DNA from: Pygmaiobacter massiliensis
GTDB taxonomy: Bacteria > Bacillota > Clostridia > Oscillospirales > Ruminococcaceae
Assembly (NCBI GenBank): GCA_022778585.1
Contig: JALFTI010000021.1
Coordinates: 124,001-188,000 of the forward strand
DNA length: 64,000 bases
Direction of reading: 5' to 3'
The notes under the pieces are model-generated. The model did no database searches, was not told the DNA's origin, and was given only the letters and a program-made list of their open reading frames with translations. Position 1 is the stretch's first letter. Each line of letters starts with the position of its first letter. The translations under genes were made by a program, and so were the position numbers. This document shows, piece after piece, positions 31,916 through 42,630 of the stretch.

Positions 31916-33121
31916 ATGAAAGAATGCATTGCTATGCTGCTGGCTGGCGGCCAGGGTTCACGGCTGTACGCCCTGACCCATAAGCTGGCCAAGCCTGCTG
32001 TTCCGTTTGGCGGAAAGTATCGGATTATCGACTTCCCGCTTTCCAACTGTGTGAACTCGGGTATTGATACGGTGGGTATCCTCACCCAGTACCAGCCGCT
32101 GGTACTGAACGAATATATTGGCAACGGCCAGCCCTGGGACCTGGACCGGCTGTACGGCGGGGTGCATGTGCTGCCCCCCTACCAAAAGGCCAACGGCAGC
32201 GATTGGTACAAGGGTACCGCCAACGCCATTTACCAAAACATTAATTTTATTGACCGGTACGAGCCGGAGTATGTGGTCATTCTTTCGGGCGACCATATTT
32301 ATAAAATGGATTATTCCAAAATGCTGGACTACCATAAACGCCAGCAGGCAGACTGCACCATTGCGGTGCTGGAGGTGCCCTGGGAGGAGGCTTCCCGCTT
32401 TGGCATTATGACCGCCGACCCGGACGGGCGCATTACAAAGTTTGAGGAAAAACCCAAAGAGCCCGAATCGAACCTGGCTTCCATGGGCATTTACATTTTC
32501 ACCTGGTCCAAGCTGCGGGAATACCTGGAGCGGGACGAAGCAAACCCCGAAAGCGAAAACGATTTTGGCAAAAACATTATTCCCACCATGCTGGCCGACG
32601 GGCAGAGAATGTGCGCCTACCCGTTTGAGGGTTACTGGAAGGATGTGGGTACCATTGACAGCCTGTGGGAGGCTAATATGGACCTGCTGAACCCCAATGT
32701 ACCGCTGGATGTGTGGGACGAAAGCTGGAAAATTTATTCCCGCACGGCGGGCCAGCCGCCCCACCACATTTCAAACCTGGCCCATGTGGAAAACAGCATG
32801 ATTACCGAAGGCTGCGAGGTGGACGGCCATGTGGAATTCAGCGTGCTGTTTTCGAATGTGAAGGTAGCGGCTGGCGCGGTGGTGCGCGATTCCATTATTA
32901 TGCCGGGCGCGGTTATTGAAGAGGGCGCCCAGGTGCATTATTCCATTGTGGCAGAAAATGTGACGGTGAAGAAGGGGGCCATTGTGGGTGCCCGGCCCGA
33001 ACATATGGAAGATATTTCGAAATGGGGCGTTTCGGTTATAGGCGAAGGCGTTACAGTGGGCGCCGGCGCAAAGGTAGGTCCCAAGGCAATGATCACCGAA
33101 GATGTCAAGGAGGTGCTGTAA
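31916..33121 (+). CDS. glgC: Glucose-1-phosphate adenylyltransferase
   Basis: [62 protein letters not shown]. Confidence 0.97.
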   Translation: MKECIAMLLAGGQGSRLYALTHKLAKPAVPFGGKYRIIDFPLSNCVNSGIDTVGILTQYQPLVLNEYIGNGQPWDLDRLYGGVHVLPPYQKANGSDWYKGTANAIYQNINFIDRYEPEYVVILSGDHIYKMDYSKMLDYHKRQQADCTIAVLEVPWEEASRFGIMTADPDGRITKFEEKPKEPESNLASMGIYIFTWSKLREYLERDEANPESENDFGKNIIPTMLADGQRMCAYPFEGYWKDVGTIDSLWEANMDLLNPNVPLDVWDESWKIYSRTAGQPPHHISNLAHVENSMITEGCEVDGHVEFSVLFSNVKVAAGAVVRDSIIMPGAVIEEGAQVHYSIVAENVTVKKGAIVGARPEHMEDISKWGVSVIGEGVTVGAGAKVGPKAMITEDVKEVL

Positions 33122-33122
33122 A

Positions 33123-34244
33123 ATGGTGAACCTGAACGCACTGGGCATCATTTTTCCCAATATGCACGACAACGCCCTGAAAGAATTGACCCTGTACCGC
33201 ACCATGGCCAGCGTGCCGTTTGCCGGCCGCTATCGGCTGATCGACTTTGTTCTGTCCGGCATGACGCTGGCGGGCATTCAAAATGTGGGCGTTATTGTTA
33301 AAAAGAACTACCAAAGCCTGATGGACCATTTGGGCAACGGCCGCGAGTGGGACTTGTCCCGCAAAAGGGGCGGGCTTGTTATTTTTCCGCCCAACGCGGC
33401 GGGGGCCGGCAGTGAATACCATGGCCGCATTGAAGCGCTGTATACCATTTTGCCCTACATAGAAAGCGCGCGGGAGGACTATGTGGTGCTGGCCGACTGC
33501 AATACCGTGTGCACGCTGGACTATGCCGCTTTGGTGGCAAAGCATGCCGAAAGCGGGGCCGATGTGACCATTGCCTATGCCAAGGACCGCATGACCGAAG
33601 CGCTGGGCCGAAACAATGTTTCGCTGCAGATGGCGCCTTCCGGCCGGGTGCGGGAACTGCTGATTAACGACACCGCTTCGGGCAAGCGCAATTTGTCGCT
33701 GGGCATTATGGTGGTAAACCGCGAACTTTTGTGCGAGATTGTAAAGACCAGTTATTCCCGCGGGCTGGTGCGGTTTGAGCAGGAGGTATTGGCCAAAAAG
33801 CTGGATACCTTTAAGGTGTGCGGTTTTGAATATGTGGGCTACCGCAGCCGCATTCTGGATATGGCCAGCTATTTTGAGGCCAATATGCAGATGCTGTATG
33901 TGGAAAACCTGAACCGGCTGTTCCCGGAAGGGCGGCCTGTTTACACCAAGGTGCGGGACGAAGCGCCGGTGCGCTACGCCATTGGCAGCAAGGTGAAAAA
34001 CGCCACCGTTGCCGACGGGTGCATTATTGAAGGCGAGGTGCAAAACTGCATTTTGTTCCGTGGTTGCCGCATTGGCAAGGGCGCAGTGGTGAAAAACTGC
34101 ATTCTGATGCAGAATACCATTGTGCAGCCCGGCGTGCGGATGGATTATGTAATTACCGATAAGGATGTAACCGTTACCGAAGGCCAGTACCTGGGCGGAA
34201 CCAAAAACTTCCAGGTATTTGTGAAAAAGGGGTCCACTGTATAA
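33123..34244 (+). CDS. glgD: GlgD-type glucose-1-phosphate adenylyltransferase subunit
   Basis: GlgC-like N-terminus lacking the canonical GG-x-GSR loop (NALGIIFPNMHDNALKELTLYRTMASVPFAGRYRLIDFVLSG); immediately follows glgC. Confidence 0.93.
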   Translation: MVNLNALGIIFPNMHDNALKELTLYRTMASVPFAGRYRLIDFVLSGMTLAGIQNVGVIVKKNYQSLMDHLGNGREWDLSRKRGGLVIFPPNAAGAGSEYHGRIEALYTILPYIESAREDYVVLADCNTVCTLDYAALVAKHAESGADVTIAYAKDRMTEALGRNNVSLQMAPSGRVRELLINDTASGKRNLSLGIMVVNRELLCEIVKTSYSRGLVRFEQEVLAKKLDTFKVCGFEYVGYRSRILDMASYFEANMQMLYVENLNRLFPEGRPVYTKVRDEAPVRYAIGSKVKNATVADGCIIEGEVQNCILFRGCRIGKGAVVKNCILMQNTIVQPGVRMDYVITDKDVTVTEGQYLGGTKNFQVFVKKGSTV

Positions 34245-34270
34245 AAGGCGGGCCATAAAAGGAGAAAAAA

Positions 34271-35695
34271 ATGAAAATTTTGTATTGTGCCAGTGAGGCG
34301 CTGCCCTTTGCCATGAGCGGCGGCCTGGGAGATGTGGCAGGCAGCCTGCCCAAGGCGCTGGTGCGCCGCGGCATAGACTGCCGGGTGGTGCTGCCGCTTT
34401 ATGGCACCATAAAGCCCGAGCTGCGGGAAAAAATGGAGCTTGTGACCAGCTTTACGGTACAGCTGGGCTGGCGCAACCAGTACTGCGGGGTGTTTACCTG
34501 CCAGGCGGATGGGGTGACCTACTACCTGCTGGACAATGAATATTACTTTAAGCGTTCGGGTCTGTATGGTTTTTATGACGATGGCGAGCGGTTTGCGTTT
34601 TTCAGCCGGGCCATTCTGGAAATGCTTTTGGCGGTGGATTTTGAGCCGGACATTCTGCATACAAACGACTGGCAAACCGCGCTGGTGCCGGTGTATTTGA
34701 ACCTGTGCTACCGGCACCAGCCCAAGCTCAGCCGGGTAAAAACGGCCTTTACCATCCACAATATTCAGTACCAGGGCAAATACGGTATGGATATGCTGGG
34801 CGATGTATTGGATGTGGGGGATGCGGGCGCGCGCTGCCTGGAATATGACGGCTGTGTGAACTTTATGAAGGGCGCCATTGAGTCGGCAGATAAAATTACC
34901 ACCGTTTCGCCCACCTACGCCAAGGAGATTATGGACCCCTGGTATGCCCACGGGTTGGACGCGCTTTTGCGGGATAAGGCCTACAAGACCTGCGGCATTT
35001 TAAATGGTATTGATACCGAGGTGTATAACCCCGAAACCGACGCCTACCTTGCCGCAAACTACGGCCCGGACAATGTGGCCCAGGGCAAGGCTGCCTGCAA
35101 ACAGGCGCTGCGCCGCCGGTTTGGCCTGGAAGAAAACGACCAGCCCCTTTTGGGTATGGTAACCCGGCTGGTGGGGCACAAAGGGCTGGACCTGGTGCGG
35201 CATGTGGCCGAATATATTGTGCTTTCGGGCATGCAGATTATGCTGGTGGGCAATGGCGACTATATGTACGAAAGCTTTTTTAGGGACCTGGCCGAAAAGT
35301 ACCCTGGCCGGGTGGCGGTGTACATTGGCTTTAACCCCGAACTGGCCCACCAGGTTTATGCCGGCGCGGATTTGTTCTTAATGCCTTCCAAGTCGGAACC
35401 GTGCGGCCTGGCCCAGATGGTGGCGCTGCGGTATGGCACCATTCCCATTGTGCGCGAGACCGGCGGCCTGAAGGACTCCATTACCGATTCGGGCGATGGC
35501 AAAGGCAACGGCTTTACCTTTGCCACCTACAATGCCCACGATATGCTGGACGCCTGCCTGCGGGCAAAGGCCGCTTACGAGTATGCGGACGGCTGGAAAA
35601 CACTGGTGAACCGGGCGCTTGGCTGCGACTTTAGCTGGAACAGCTCTGCCGCAAGCTACATTGGCCTGTACGAGGAAATGGTGAACCTTTGGTAA
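34271..35695 (+). CDS. glgA: Glycogen synthase
   Basis: MKILYCASEALPFAMSGGLGDVAGSLPKAL (KTGGL-like), SKSEPCGLAQMVALRYGTIPIVRETGGLKDSI. Confidence 0.97.
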   Translation: MKILYCASEALPFAMSGGLGDVAGSLPKALVRRGIDCRVVLPLYGTIKPELREKMELVTSFTVQLGWRNQYCGVFTCQADGVTYYLLDNEYYFKRSGLYGFYDDGERFAFFSRAILEMLLAVDFEPDILHTNDWQTALVPVYLNLCYRHQPKLSRVKTAFTIHNIQYQGKYGMDMLGDVLDVGDAGARCLEYDGCVNFMKGAIESADKITTVSPTYAKEIMDPWYAHGLDALLRDKAYKTCGILNGIDTEVYNPETDAYLAANYGPDNVAQGKAACKQALRRRFGLEENDQPLLGMVTRLVGHKGLDLVRHVAEYIVLSGMQIMLVGNGDYMYESFFRDLAEKYPGRVAVYIGFNPELAHQVYAGADLFLMPSKSEPCGLAQMVALRYGTIPIVRETGGLKDSITDSGDGKGNGFTFATYNAHDMLDACLRAKAAYEYADGWKTLVNRALGCDFSWNSSAASYIGLYEEMVNLW

Positions 35696-35745
35696 TGGCG
35701 TGCAAGACTTTGCCAAAAAGATTTTAAAAAGAAATACGCCACACA

Positions 35746-35785
35746 AGCGGGCAGCCTCATTCCAATGCGGCTGCCCGCTTTTTTG
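35746..35785 (+). terminator. Rho-independent terminator of glg operon
   Basis: AGCGGGCAGCCTCATTCCAATGCGGCTGCCCGCTTTTTT. Confidence 0.85.
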
Positions 35786-36333
35786 CGCTGTTTTACTGCC
35801 GGCAAGGCTTTGCTTTTTGCTTTGTAAAGCCGGCCGGCAGCAGGGGAAAGGGGTCGAACCGGCGGGCAGAATGTGTTATAATAGCACATAATGCAGCTGT
35901 TATGCGTTTGGTTTTATGCCGTTTTGGGCCCCTTTACAGCGGGCAAAAGCTGCGGCAGCTTATTTGAGCCGGTATTTTGGGCATGGTTTAACAGCGCCTG
36001 GGGCAGGTATTGTGTTTTTGCCTTATGTTGGGTTTTCACACCTTGCCCTGGCAAAACCGCGGTAGCCCTTTTAAGCTGGTATTTGCAGTATGGTTTAAAG
36101 CGCCAAAAGTGCCGTTTAAAAATAAACTGCTGCATAAAAGAACTTTGTGCGGGCCTTGGGCTTTACCACTTTGGGCCTTTGTGCCAGGGTTTGCAGCCCG
36201 CGAAAAGAGCGCCTGCTTTTTGTGCGGCTTGTGCAGCGGTGCCCGGGCTAGGGGTTTGTGTGCAGGTGCAGCAGTGTAAAAACAAGCCAGGGGACCGTTT
36301 TGCCCCCGGCGCTATTTTGGAAAGGGGCAAACC

Positions 36334-37266
36334 ATGAAAAAACAATGGCTGCAAACTACGCCGGTGGTCTGGGCGGGGGCGCTTTTGTGCTGCGGGCTTT
36401 GGGGCAGCGCGTTTCCCTGTGTGAAGATCGGCTATGAACTGTTTGGCATCCAGTCGGCAGGCAGCGCTTCGCTTATTTTATTTGCAGGCTGCCGGTTTTT
36501 GCTGGCGGGCCTGCAGGCTGTAGGCCTGCGCAGCCTGCTGCAAAGGCGGCTTATGGTGCCAAAGCCCCAAAACTGGGGGCTGGTGGTGCGCCTTTGCCTT
36601 GCGCAAACGGTCAGCCAGTATTTGTTCTTCTACATTGGCCTTGCCAACACCACGGGGGTCAAATCCTCCATTTTAAATGGCATGGGGGTGTTTTTTTCGC
36701 TTTTGGTGGCGGGGCTTTGGTTTCGCAGTGAAACGCTTACCGCCAATAAGCTGGCCGGCTGTGCAGTGGGCTTTTTGGGAGTACTGGCGGTCAATTTAAC
36801 CGGCCAAGGGCTGGACTTTTCCTTTACCTTAACGGGGGAAGGCTTTATTCTGCTTTCTTCGCTGTGCAGCGCGGTGGCGGCTTCGCTGGTGGGCCGGTAC
36901 AGCCAGCGGGAAGACCCGGTGGTTTTAAGCGGGTGGCAGTTTATAGTGGGCGGCGCCATTATGATAGTATGCGGTTTTCTGGCCGGCGGAAGGCTTATGC
37001 AGGTAAGCCTTGTAGGCATTGCCATGCTGTTCTACCTTTCGCTCATATCCTCGCTGGCTTTTTCTGTTTGGGGTATTCTGCTCAAGTATAATCCGGTTTC
37101 GCGGGTTACCATTTTTGGCTTTATGCGGCCGGTTTTTGGGGTTATTTTGTCCGGGCTGCTTTTGGCAGAGGGCAGCCAGGCTTTCACCTTCCGTAATTTG
37201 GCCGCGCTGGTGTTGGTTTGTGCGGGCATTTTGCTGGTGAACCGGCCTGCGCATGCAAAAGCATAA
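36334..37266 (+). CDS. EamA/DMT family transporter
   Basis: About 10 hydrophobic segments, EamA duplicated pattern; GGAAAGGGG RBS. Confidence 0.88.
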   Translation: MKKQWLQTTPVVWAGALLCCGLWGSAFPCVKIGYELFGIQSAGSASLILFAGCRFLLAGLQAVGLRSLLQRRLMVPKPQNWGLVVRLCLAQTVSQYLFFYIGLANTTGVKSSILNGMGVFFSLLVAGLWFRSETLTANKLAGCAVGFLGVLAVNLTGQGLDFSFTLTGEGFILLSSLCSAVAASLVGRYSQREDPVVLSGWQFIVGGAIMIVCGFLAGGRLMQVSLVGIAMLFYLSLISSLAFSVWGILLKYNPVSRVTIFGFMRPVFGVILSGLLLAEGSQAFTFRNLAALVLVCAGILLVNRPAHAKA

Positions 37267-37280
37267 AAGCTGCAATAACA

Positions 37281-37313
37281 CAAAAACGGCGGGCCAAATG
37301 CCCGCCGTTTTTT
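37281..37313 (+). terminator. Rho-independent terminator
   Basis: CAAAAACGGCGGGCCAAATGCCCGCCGTTTTTTG. Confidence 0.85.
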
Positions 37314-37537
37314 GTGTGGAATAAATGCGGCCTTGACGAACACATTGTTCGGGCTGCAAACCGTTTATGGGCAGATAAAATTTTTGGGCCTTCCAATTTT
37401 GCAAAGGCCAGGCATACTGGTACCTGTTTTTGGGCTGCGGCCGCAAACGGAGCCGTTTTTTGTTTTCCAATAGAAAACGGTAGCAATTTGTCATAAAATG
37501 TCGTATTGTATAAAGAAAAGCAGTTGCGGAGGATGAC

Positions 37538-38389
37538 ATGGCAACCAAAACCCAAAACAGAAAAAGAAAAAAACAATCCTTTAAGTTGCCGATGGGGATT
37601 ATTGTGGTGCTGGTATGCGCGGCGGTGCTGGCGGCACTGGCGCTGGGGCCCGGCTTTCATGCGCCGGGCGCGGCGGTGTCATCCTCCAGCGAGGCGCTTG
37701 AGCAGCACAGCTACGACTGGTCTGGCCTTACCCAGCAGGAAAATGGCCGCAAGGTGTACCAAAACGCCCAGGGGGTAAGCGCTGCGGCCGGCATTGATGT
37801 TTCCAGCCATCAGGGCACCATTGACTGGAACGCGGTGGCTTCGGATGGTATTCAGTTTGCATTTGTGCGGGTGGGCAGCCGCGGCTACCAAACCGGCGAG
37901 ATTTATTACGACGAACAGTTTGAGGCCAATTTTACCGGCGCACAGGCCGCAGGGCTTAAGGTAGGGGTGTATTTTTATTCCCAGGCGGTAAACGAACAGG
38001 AAGCCAGGCAGGAAGCCCAGGTGGTGCTGCAGGCGCTGGATGGGCGCGCCTGCCAGCTGCCGGTGGTAATTGACTACGAAGAGGTGCTGGAGGAAGAGGT
38101 GCGCACTGGTCAGATGACCAATGAAGAGCGCACTGCTGTGGTGCAGGCCTTTTGTGAAGAGGTAAAACAGGCCGGCTATACGCCCATGCTGTATTCTACC
38201 CGCAGCATGCTGCTGGACCGGTTTGACCTGACCCAGCTGCCCGATGTAAAGCTTTGGGCGGCCGAATTCAACGAGCTGCCGGATTTTCCCTACACCTTTG
38301 ATATTTGGCAGTATACCCCCCGCGGCCGAGTGGCCGGCATTGGGCCGGATGTGGATTTGAACTTGTACCTTTCCGGTTGGGAGGGATAA
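37538..38389 (+). CDS. Glycoside hydrolase family 25 (lysozyme-like), membrane-anchored
   Basis: N-terminal TM; GIDVSSHQGTIDWNAVASDGIQFAFVRVGSRGYQTGEIYYDEQFEANFTGAQAAGLKVGVYFYSQAV; WQYTPRGRVAGIGPDVDLNLY. Confidence 0.95.
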   Translation: MATKTQNRKRKKQSFKLPMGIIVVLVCAAVLAALALGPGFHAPGAAVSSSSEALEQHSYDWSGLTQQENGRKVYQNAQGVSAAAGIDVSSHQGTIDWNAVASDGIQFAFVRVGSRGYQTGEIYYDEQFEANFTGAQAAGLKVGVYFYSQAVNEQEARQEAQVVLQALDGRACQLPVVIDYEEVLEEEVRTGQMTNEERTAVVQAFCEEVKQAGYTPMLYSTRSMLLDRFDLTQLPDVKLWAAEFNELPDFPYTFDIWQYTPRGRVAGIGPDVDLNLYLSGWEG

Positions 38390-38610
38390 CCTTTACTCTG
38401 CGCCCAGCTTTTAGACGGTAAAACAAGCAAAAAAGCGCCAAGTGCATGCATTTTACATAAAAATATAGTTAATATGCTGTAAAGATTTGACAATTTTGTT
38501 CCTATCCGCTACACTAAGAACAGGTACAGGGAGTTTGGATGGTTTGCCAAAGGGCCTGTGCCGGTAAAAGCTGGTAAAAATATGCTGTGCCGGTGAACAG
38601 GAGGGAGCAG

Positions 38611-39150
38611 ATGAAACGGTGGCTTTCCAAGCTGCCGCCCATGGGCGCGCGCATGTGGAAAACAATTTTTGCTGCTACGCTGGTGGCGTTTGTGTACAGT
38701 TTAATTGACCGCAACGCCTGTTTTGCCTGTATTGGTGCGGTGTACGGCATGGGAAGCGTGCGCAAAAACGGGTTGGTAAGCGGCGGCAATCGGTTTATTG
38801 GTACCCTGATTGGCGGCGTTGTGGCCATTTTCTTTTATTGGCTGATTCATTTAACAAAGCTGCCGGTACCGGACTGGGCGCTTTTGGCGGTAGGGCTTGG
38901 GATTGTGCTGTATACCAGTGCGGTGTGCGGTGCGCACGGGGCCATACAGCCGGGCACAGTGGTGTTTTTTGTGGTGTTGTATACCGTTGCAAAGGAACAA
39001 TACCTAAGCTACACCATCGCCCGCATTCTGGATACCGGTATAGGGGTGCTGGTGTCCTATATCATCAGCCTGTTGTGGCCTTCTCCGTATGAGAAAAAAC
39101 AGCCCGAACAGGCTGTTGCGCCGGCAGGGGTTATGTCGGAAAACAGCTAA
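38611..39150 (+). CDS. FUSC/aromatic acid exporter-like membrane protein
   Basis: MKRWLSKLPPMGARMWKTIFAATLVAFVYSLIDRNACFACIGAVYGMGS...GNRFIGTLIGGVVAIFFYW. Confidence 0.75.
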   Translation: MKRWLSKLPPMGARMWKTIFAATLVAFVYSLIDRNACFACIGAVYGMGSVRKNGLVSGGNRFIGTLIGGVVAIFFYWLIHLTKLPVPDWALLAVGLGIVLYTSAVCGAHGAIQPGTVVFFVVLYTVAKEQYLSYTIARILDTGIGVLVSYIISLLWPSPYEKKQPEQAVAPAGVMSENS

Positions 39151-39370
39151 AAAGAATTTACCCAGCCAGTGCTGGCTGTTGTTTGATGAAAAAGAGAAAG
39201 CGGGGGAGGCCTCGCTTTCTTTTTTTCTTTTCTTTTTTAAAATGCATGGGTACAAAACAAAAAGCAGGCTTTTATGCTGCAAAATGCTGTTTTGCGGCTG
39301 GGCAAGCTTTTAAAGTGCCGGCAAAATACTGGCCTTTTGCAAATAAAAGGCTATAAGAAAAAAGCAGGTT

Positions 39371-39408
39371 TAAAAAGCACCCCGGGCAACGCCCGGGATG
39401 TGCTTTTT
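39371..39408 (-). terminator. Terminator downstream of the pilus-like cluster
   Basis: Minus strand AAAAAGCACATCCCGGGCGTTGCCCGGGGTGCTTTTTAAA hairpin. Confidence 0.7.
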
Positions 39409-39733
39409 AAAAGGTTTGGGTAAAGCGCACAAAACTGCCGTTTTTTAGTACCAGGTCGCCGGTGTCGCCGGCGGCAATGGCATGGTAGGTTTCGGCGGGC
39501 AGCTGCAGTTCGTAGCGGCCTTCGCCCCGGCTGGCAAAGGCGCCGTAATAGCAGGGGGTGCCGTCCGGCTGGGGCTTGGCCCAAAGGCGCACCACCGTCA
39601 CTTCGCGGCAAATTTCGTCCGCTGCGGCGGGCGGCGAGGCAGTGCGGCGGCGTTCTTTTTCGTTATAGGTTTGCAGCGCGGCCCAAACAACAACAAGGCC
39701 GGCCAAAAATAAGGCCATAAAAACAGGTGCCAT
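39407..39733 (-). CDS. DUF2500-like single-TM protein
   Basis: N-terminal TM followed by VVRLWAKPQ...YYGAFASRGEGRYELQLPAETYHAIAAGDTGDLVLKNGSFVRF. Confidence 0.55.
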   Translation of the reverse strand: MAPVFMALFLAGLVVVWAALQTYNEKERRRTASPPAAADEICREVTVVRLWAKPQPDGTPCYYGAFASRGEGRYELQLPAETYHAIAAGDTGDLVLKNGSFVRFTQTF

Positions 39734-39751
39734 AGCTTCTCCTTTGCAAAG

Positions 39752-40810
39752 TTAACGGTTCAGGCGTTTTGCCAAAAGTTCCGGGTTTGCGGCATAGGTC
39801 AGCGCGGTTTTGTCGGAAATAATGCCCGCTTGCACCAGCTGCAGAATACTGGTATCCATGGTAATCATACCCTCCTGGCTGCCGGAAGCAATCATGGTGT
39901 CCAGCTGGTGGACCTTGTTTTCCCGAATGAGGTTGCGGATGGCGGGGGTTGCCACCATAATTTCAAAGGCGGGAACCAGACCTCCGTCCAGGCTGGGCAG
40001 AAGCTGCTGGCTGACCACCGCCTGCAGCACCATGGCAAGCTGCACAGCAATTTGGTGCTGCTGGGCCGGCGGGAACGAGTCCAGAATGCGGTCGATGGTA
40101 TTGGCGGCGCCGATGGTATGCAGGCTGGAAAAGATTAAATGCCCGGTTTCGGCGGCGGTCATGGCGGTGGTAATGGTTTCGTGGTCCCGCATTTCGCCCA
40201 GCAAAATAGTGTCGGGGCTTTGGCGCAGTGCCGCCCGCAATGCCGACACATAGCTTGCGGTGTCGGTATTGATCTCCCGCTGGCTTACAATACACTGTTT
40301 ATGCCGGTGCAAAAATTCCAGCGGGTCTTCCAGCGTGATAATATGCCCCGAACGGGTGGAGTTGATGCGGTCGATCAGGCAGGCAAGGGTAGTGGATTTG
40401 CCGCTGCCGGCGCTGCCGGTAACCAGAATAAGCCCTTTGGTGCGGTCGGCCAGCGAAAGCACACTGGCAGGAATGCGCAGTGCGGCGGGGTCGGGCAGTT
40501 CAAAGGTGATAATGCGGACCACCGCGGCCAGAGAATTGCGCTGGCGGTAGGCCGACACCCTGAACCGGGACACGCCGGGCAAAGCAAACGAAAAATCATC
40601 GTCGCCATTGGACAAAAAAGGCTCAATTGGCCGTTTGGCCAGCTGATAGATCTGTTCCAAAAGCGACTGGGTATCGGCCGGGCGCAGCGGTTCGGGGCCA
40701 ATGTTACACAATTTGCCGTCCAGCTTGTATACCGCAGGGCGGCCGGCCACCAGATACAGGTCCGAAGCGCCCAGCTTCACCACCTGCTCCAGTTGGGCAA
40801 TCAGGTCCAT
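39752..40810 (-). CDS. pilT: PilT-type twitching motility/retraction ATPase
   Basis: GASDLYLVAGRPAVYKLDG; Walker A GSAGSGKSTT; LEDPLEFLH; GEMRDHETITTAMTAAETGHLIFSSLHT. Confidence 0.93.
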   Translation of the reverse strand: MDLIAQLEQVVKLGASDLYLVAGRPAVYKLDGKLCNIGPEPLRPADTQSLLEQIYQLAKRPIEPFLSNGDDDFSFALPGVSRFRVSAYRQRNSLAAVVRIITFELPDPAALRIPASVLSLADRTKGLILVTGSAGSGKSTTLACLIDRINSTRSGHIITLEDPLEFLHRHKQCIVSQREINTDTASYVSALRAALRQSPDTILLGEMRDHETITTAMTAAETGHLIFSSLHTIGAANTIDRILDSFPPAQQHQIAVQLAMVLQAVVSQQLLPSLDGGLVPAFEIMVATPAIRNLIRENKVHQLDTMIASGSQEGMITMDTSILQLVQAGIISDKTALTYAANPELLAKRLNR

Positions 40811-40824
40811 AATGGGTCCTCCTT

Positions 40825-41331
40825 TCAGGGGGCGGGCTGGCTGGTGCCGTACACCGGAAGGGTGTCGTCGGGCTGCCAGTCGCCCAGGTTTGTGGTATAA
40901 AAGCCTTGGGTGGTATAGTACCCTTCACCGGCCGAAAGCGCGCTGGGGCGAAGGGCCAAAAGCTGCACCACAATGGCCTGGTCCTCGCCAAACGGTTCGG
41001 TGCGGCTTATAAGCAGGTCGCCGCTTGGGGTAAGCTGGCACTGCCAGCCTTCTTCGGTTAGCGCGGAGGCGGTGGTTTTGGCCCAGCTTTCGTCGGGCAA
41101 ATCCGCTTTTTTGCAAAGCAGCTGGTCCGCCTGGGCAATCTGCTGCCAGCAGCAGGTTTCTGCCTGGTAGTATTCGGTTAAATATTGAGCGCCCGACTGG
41201 CCCAACAGGCTGTCGGCGTTGGCACCGGCCAGACTGCTGACCGCCAGGGTGGAAAGGCAGACCACCACCAAAATGACCAAGACGGTAATGGCCCCAACGG
41301 CAAAGCCGGGGCGGCGGGGAGAAGAGGTCAT
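40825..41331 (-). CDS. Hypothetical pilus-cluster protein with N-terminal TM
   Basis: N-terminal hydrophobic helix AVGAITVLVILVVVCLSTLAVSSL; 4-bp overlap with upstream gene in a tightly packed minus-strand operon. Confidence 0.65.
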   Translation of the reverse strand: MTSSPRRPGFAVGAITVLVILVVVCLSTLAVSSLAGANADSLLGQSGAQYLTEYYQAETCCWQQIAQADQLLCKKADLPDESWAKTTASALTEEGWQCQLTPSGDLLISRTEPFGEDQAIVVQLLALRPSALSAGEGYYTTQGFYTTNLGDWQPDDTLPVYGTSQPAP

Positions 41332-41759
41332 CCGCTCACCTCCCCAAATAAAAGCGGCGCATGCCAGCCGCAGCTGATAGCAAAAATTTCTTCACCGCGC
41401 CAGGTAATCTGAATTTGCGCCTGTTCGGTGCCGGTGACCGTTGCGGTTAGCTGATACACCGCGTTTGACAGGTCATCTGTCGGCTGCAGGTTTTGGTCGT
41501 AATACCCTAAAAGCGCGTCGTCCTTTACAAAACCGTCCAGCCAGTCTGCCGCCTTTGCAAAATCTCCCTGTGCGGTTTGCAGGCATGCGGCGGCGCTTTG
41601 GGAAAGGCTCATGGCGGCGCTGGTGGCCCGGGTGCGGTCGCTTTTTAGCTTTGCGGCAGCAAACAGCTGAATACAGATGGCGCTGGCCAGCGAAAAGATG
41701 AGAACAGCAGCCAAAAATTCCAACAAAAACAGGCCGCTGCGGGAGCGGTTTTGGTTCAT
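41328..41759 (-). CDS. Type IV pilin/pseudopilin-like protein
   Basis: MNQNRSRSGLFLLEFLAAVLIFSLASAICIQLFAAAK: prepilin-like G-F/L-xLLE N-terminus; overlaps neighbouring genes. Confidence 0.65.
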   Translation of the reverse strand: MNQNRSRSGLFLLEFLAAVLIFSLASAICIQLFAAAKLKSDRTRATSAAMSLSQSAAACLQTAQGDFAKAADWLDGFVKDDALLGYYDQNLQPTDDLSNAVYQLTATVTGTEQAQIQITWRGEEIFAISCGWHAPLLFGEVSG

Positions 41760-42241
41760 GGGCTCACCTCCTGGCTGTGCAGGCAAAAAAGCACCTGCCG
41801 GGTTTTTCCGTCCAGCCCGACAGTGAACCGGTACAGTCCGTCTCCCAGCGCCTGGAAGGAAGCGCTGTCCAGCTGGGCAATTTCCTGGCCGGCAGAAAGC
41901 TGTGCATCGGCCGTTTCGGCACAGGTCAGTTCCCGCAAAGCGCCGTCAAAATAGTATAAATAGGTGCAGTAGCCGGCCTGCTGGCCGCTGTTTTCCAGCC
42001 GCAGGGCGGCGCAGTCTTCCAGCGAAACCAGCTGGACAAGGCCGGACTGGTCGGCATAGCGTACCTTTTGGGTTACATAGGAAAGGGCGGTGCGCACCGA
42101 AAAGGTTTCCTGCAGGCCGGCGGCGGCCGAACGGTAGGCGCCGGCCCCGGCGCTTACCACCGCAAGCGCTGCGGCGGCAAACAGCAAAAACAGCAAAAGC
42201 GGCCCCAAAAGCTCGGCGGCCTTGTGCCGGTTGTCGCGCAT
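41756..42241 (-). CDS. DUF4860-like pilus-cluster protein
   Basis: N-terminal TM then RTALSYVTQKVRYADQSG...YCTYLYYFDGALREL. Confidence 0.6.
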   Translation of the reverse strand: MRDNRHKAAELLGPLLLFLLFAAAALAVVSAGAGAYRSAAAGLQETFSVRTALSYVTQKVRYADQSGLVQLVSLEDCAALRLENSGQQAGYCTYLYYFDGALRELTCAETADAQLSAGQEIAQLDSASFQALGDGLYRFTVGLDGKTRQVLFCLHSQEVSP

Positions 42242-42281
42242 TTTTTCTGCCTCCTTCCCAACAGTGTGGTTATAGCGCTTT

Positions 42282-42617
42282 CTAGCGCATGGTTACGGTA
42301 ATAACCGGCATCAGGTTACTGGCAAATACCTCGTAATCCACCCGAAACTGCGAATGGTCGTACTGCAAAGCATACCGTTCTTCCAGTTCCTGCAGGGTGG
42401 CGGGGTAGCGCCCTTCAAAGGCGTAACAGTGCACCGCACTGCGGCGCACGGCCTGTTCCAGCTGCTGCAGCTGCTGGGTTTTGGCCGAAGAAAGCGACGC
42501 AGCGGCGATAAACCAAAACCAGCAAAGCAGCATAAGGCCAAACACAAAGGGCAAAAGCCGGCCCAGCCAGCAGTGCTTGGACGAAGGGGCAGAAAAGCGG
42601 ATACGCTGACGAGACAT
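42282..42617 (-). CDS. Hypothetical pilus-cluster protein with one TM
   Basis: Conserved position between PilC-like and pilin-like ORFs; HCYAFEGRYPATLQELEERYAL resembles pseudopilin-like segments. Confidence 0.6.
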   Translation of the reverse strand: MSRQRIRFSAPSSKHCWLGRLLPFVFGLMLLCWFWFIAAASLSSAKTQQLQQLEQAVRRSAVHCYAFEGRYPATLQELEERYALQYDHSQFRVDYEVFASNLMPVITVTMR

Positions 42618-42630
42618 GCAAAGCCTCCTT

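Noticed and set aside
33105-34256. 383-aa minus-strand ORF opposite glgD
   Set aside because: Shadow ORF; glgD on the plus strand is strongly supported
35891-36337. 148-aa ORF just after a TATAAT box, overlapping the EamA start by 4 bp
   Set aside because: No RBS, Cys/Trp-rich unlikely composition; more likely the untranslated leader of the EamA gene, although the ATGA overlap made it tempting
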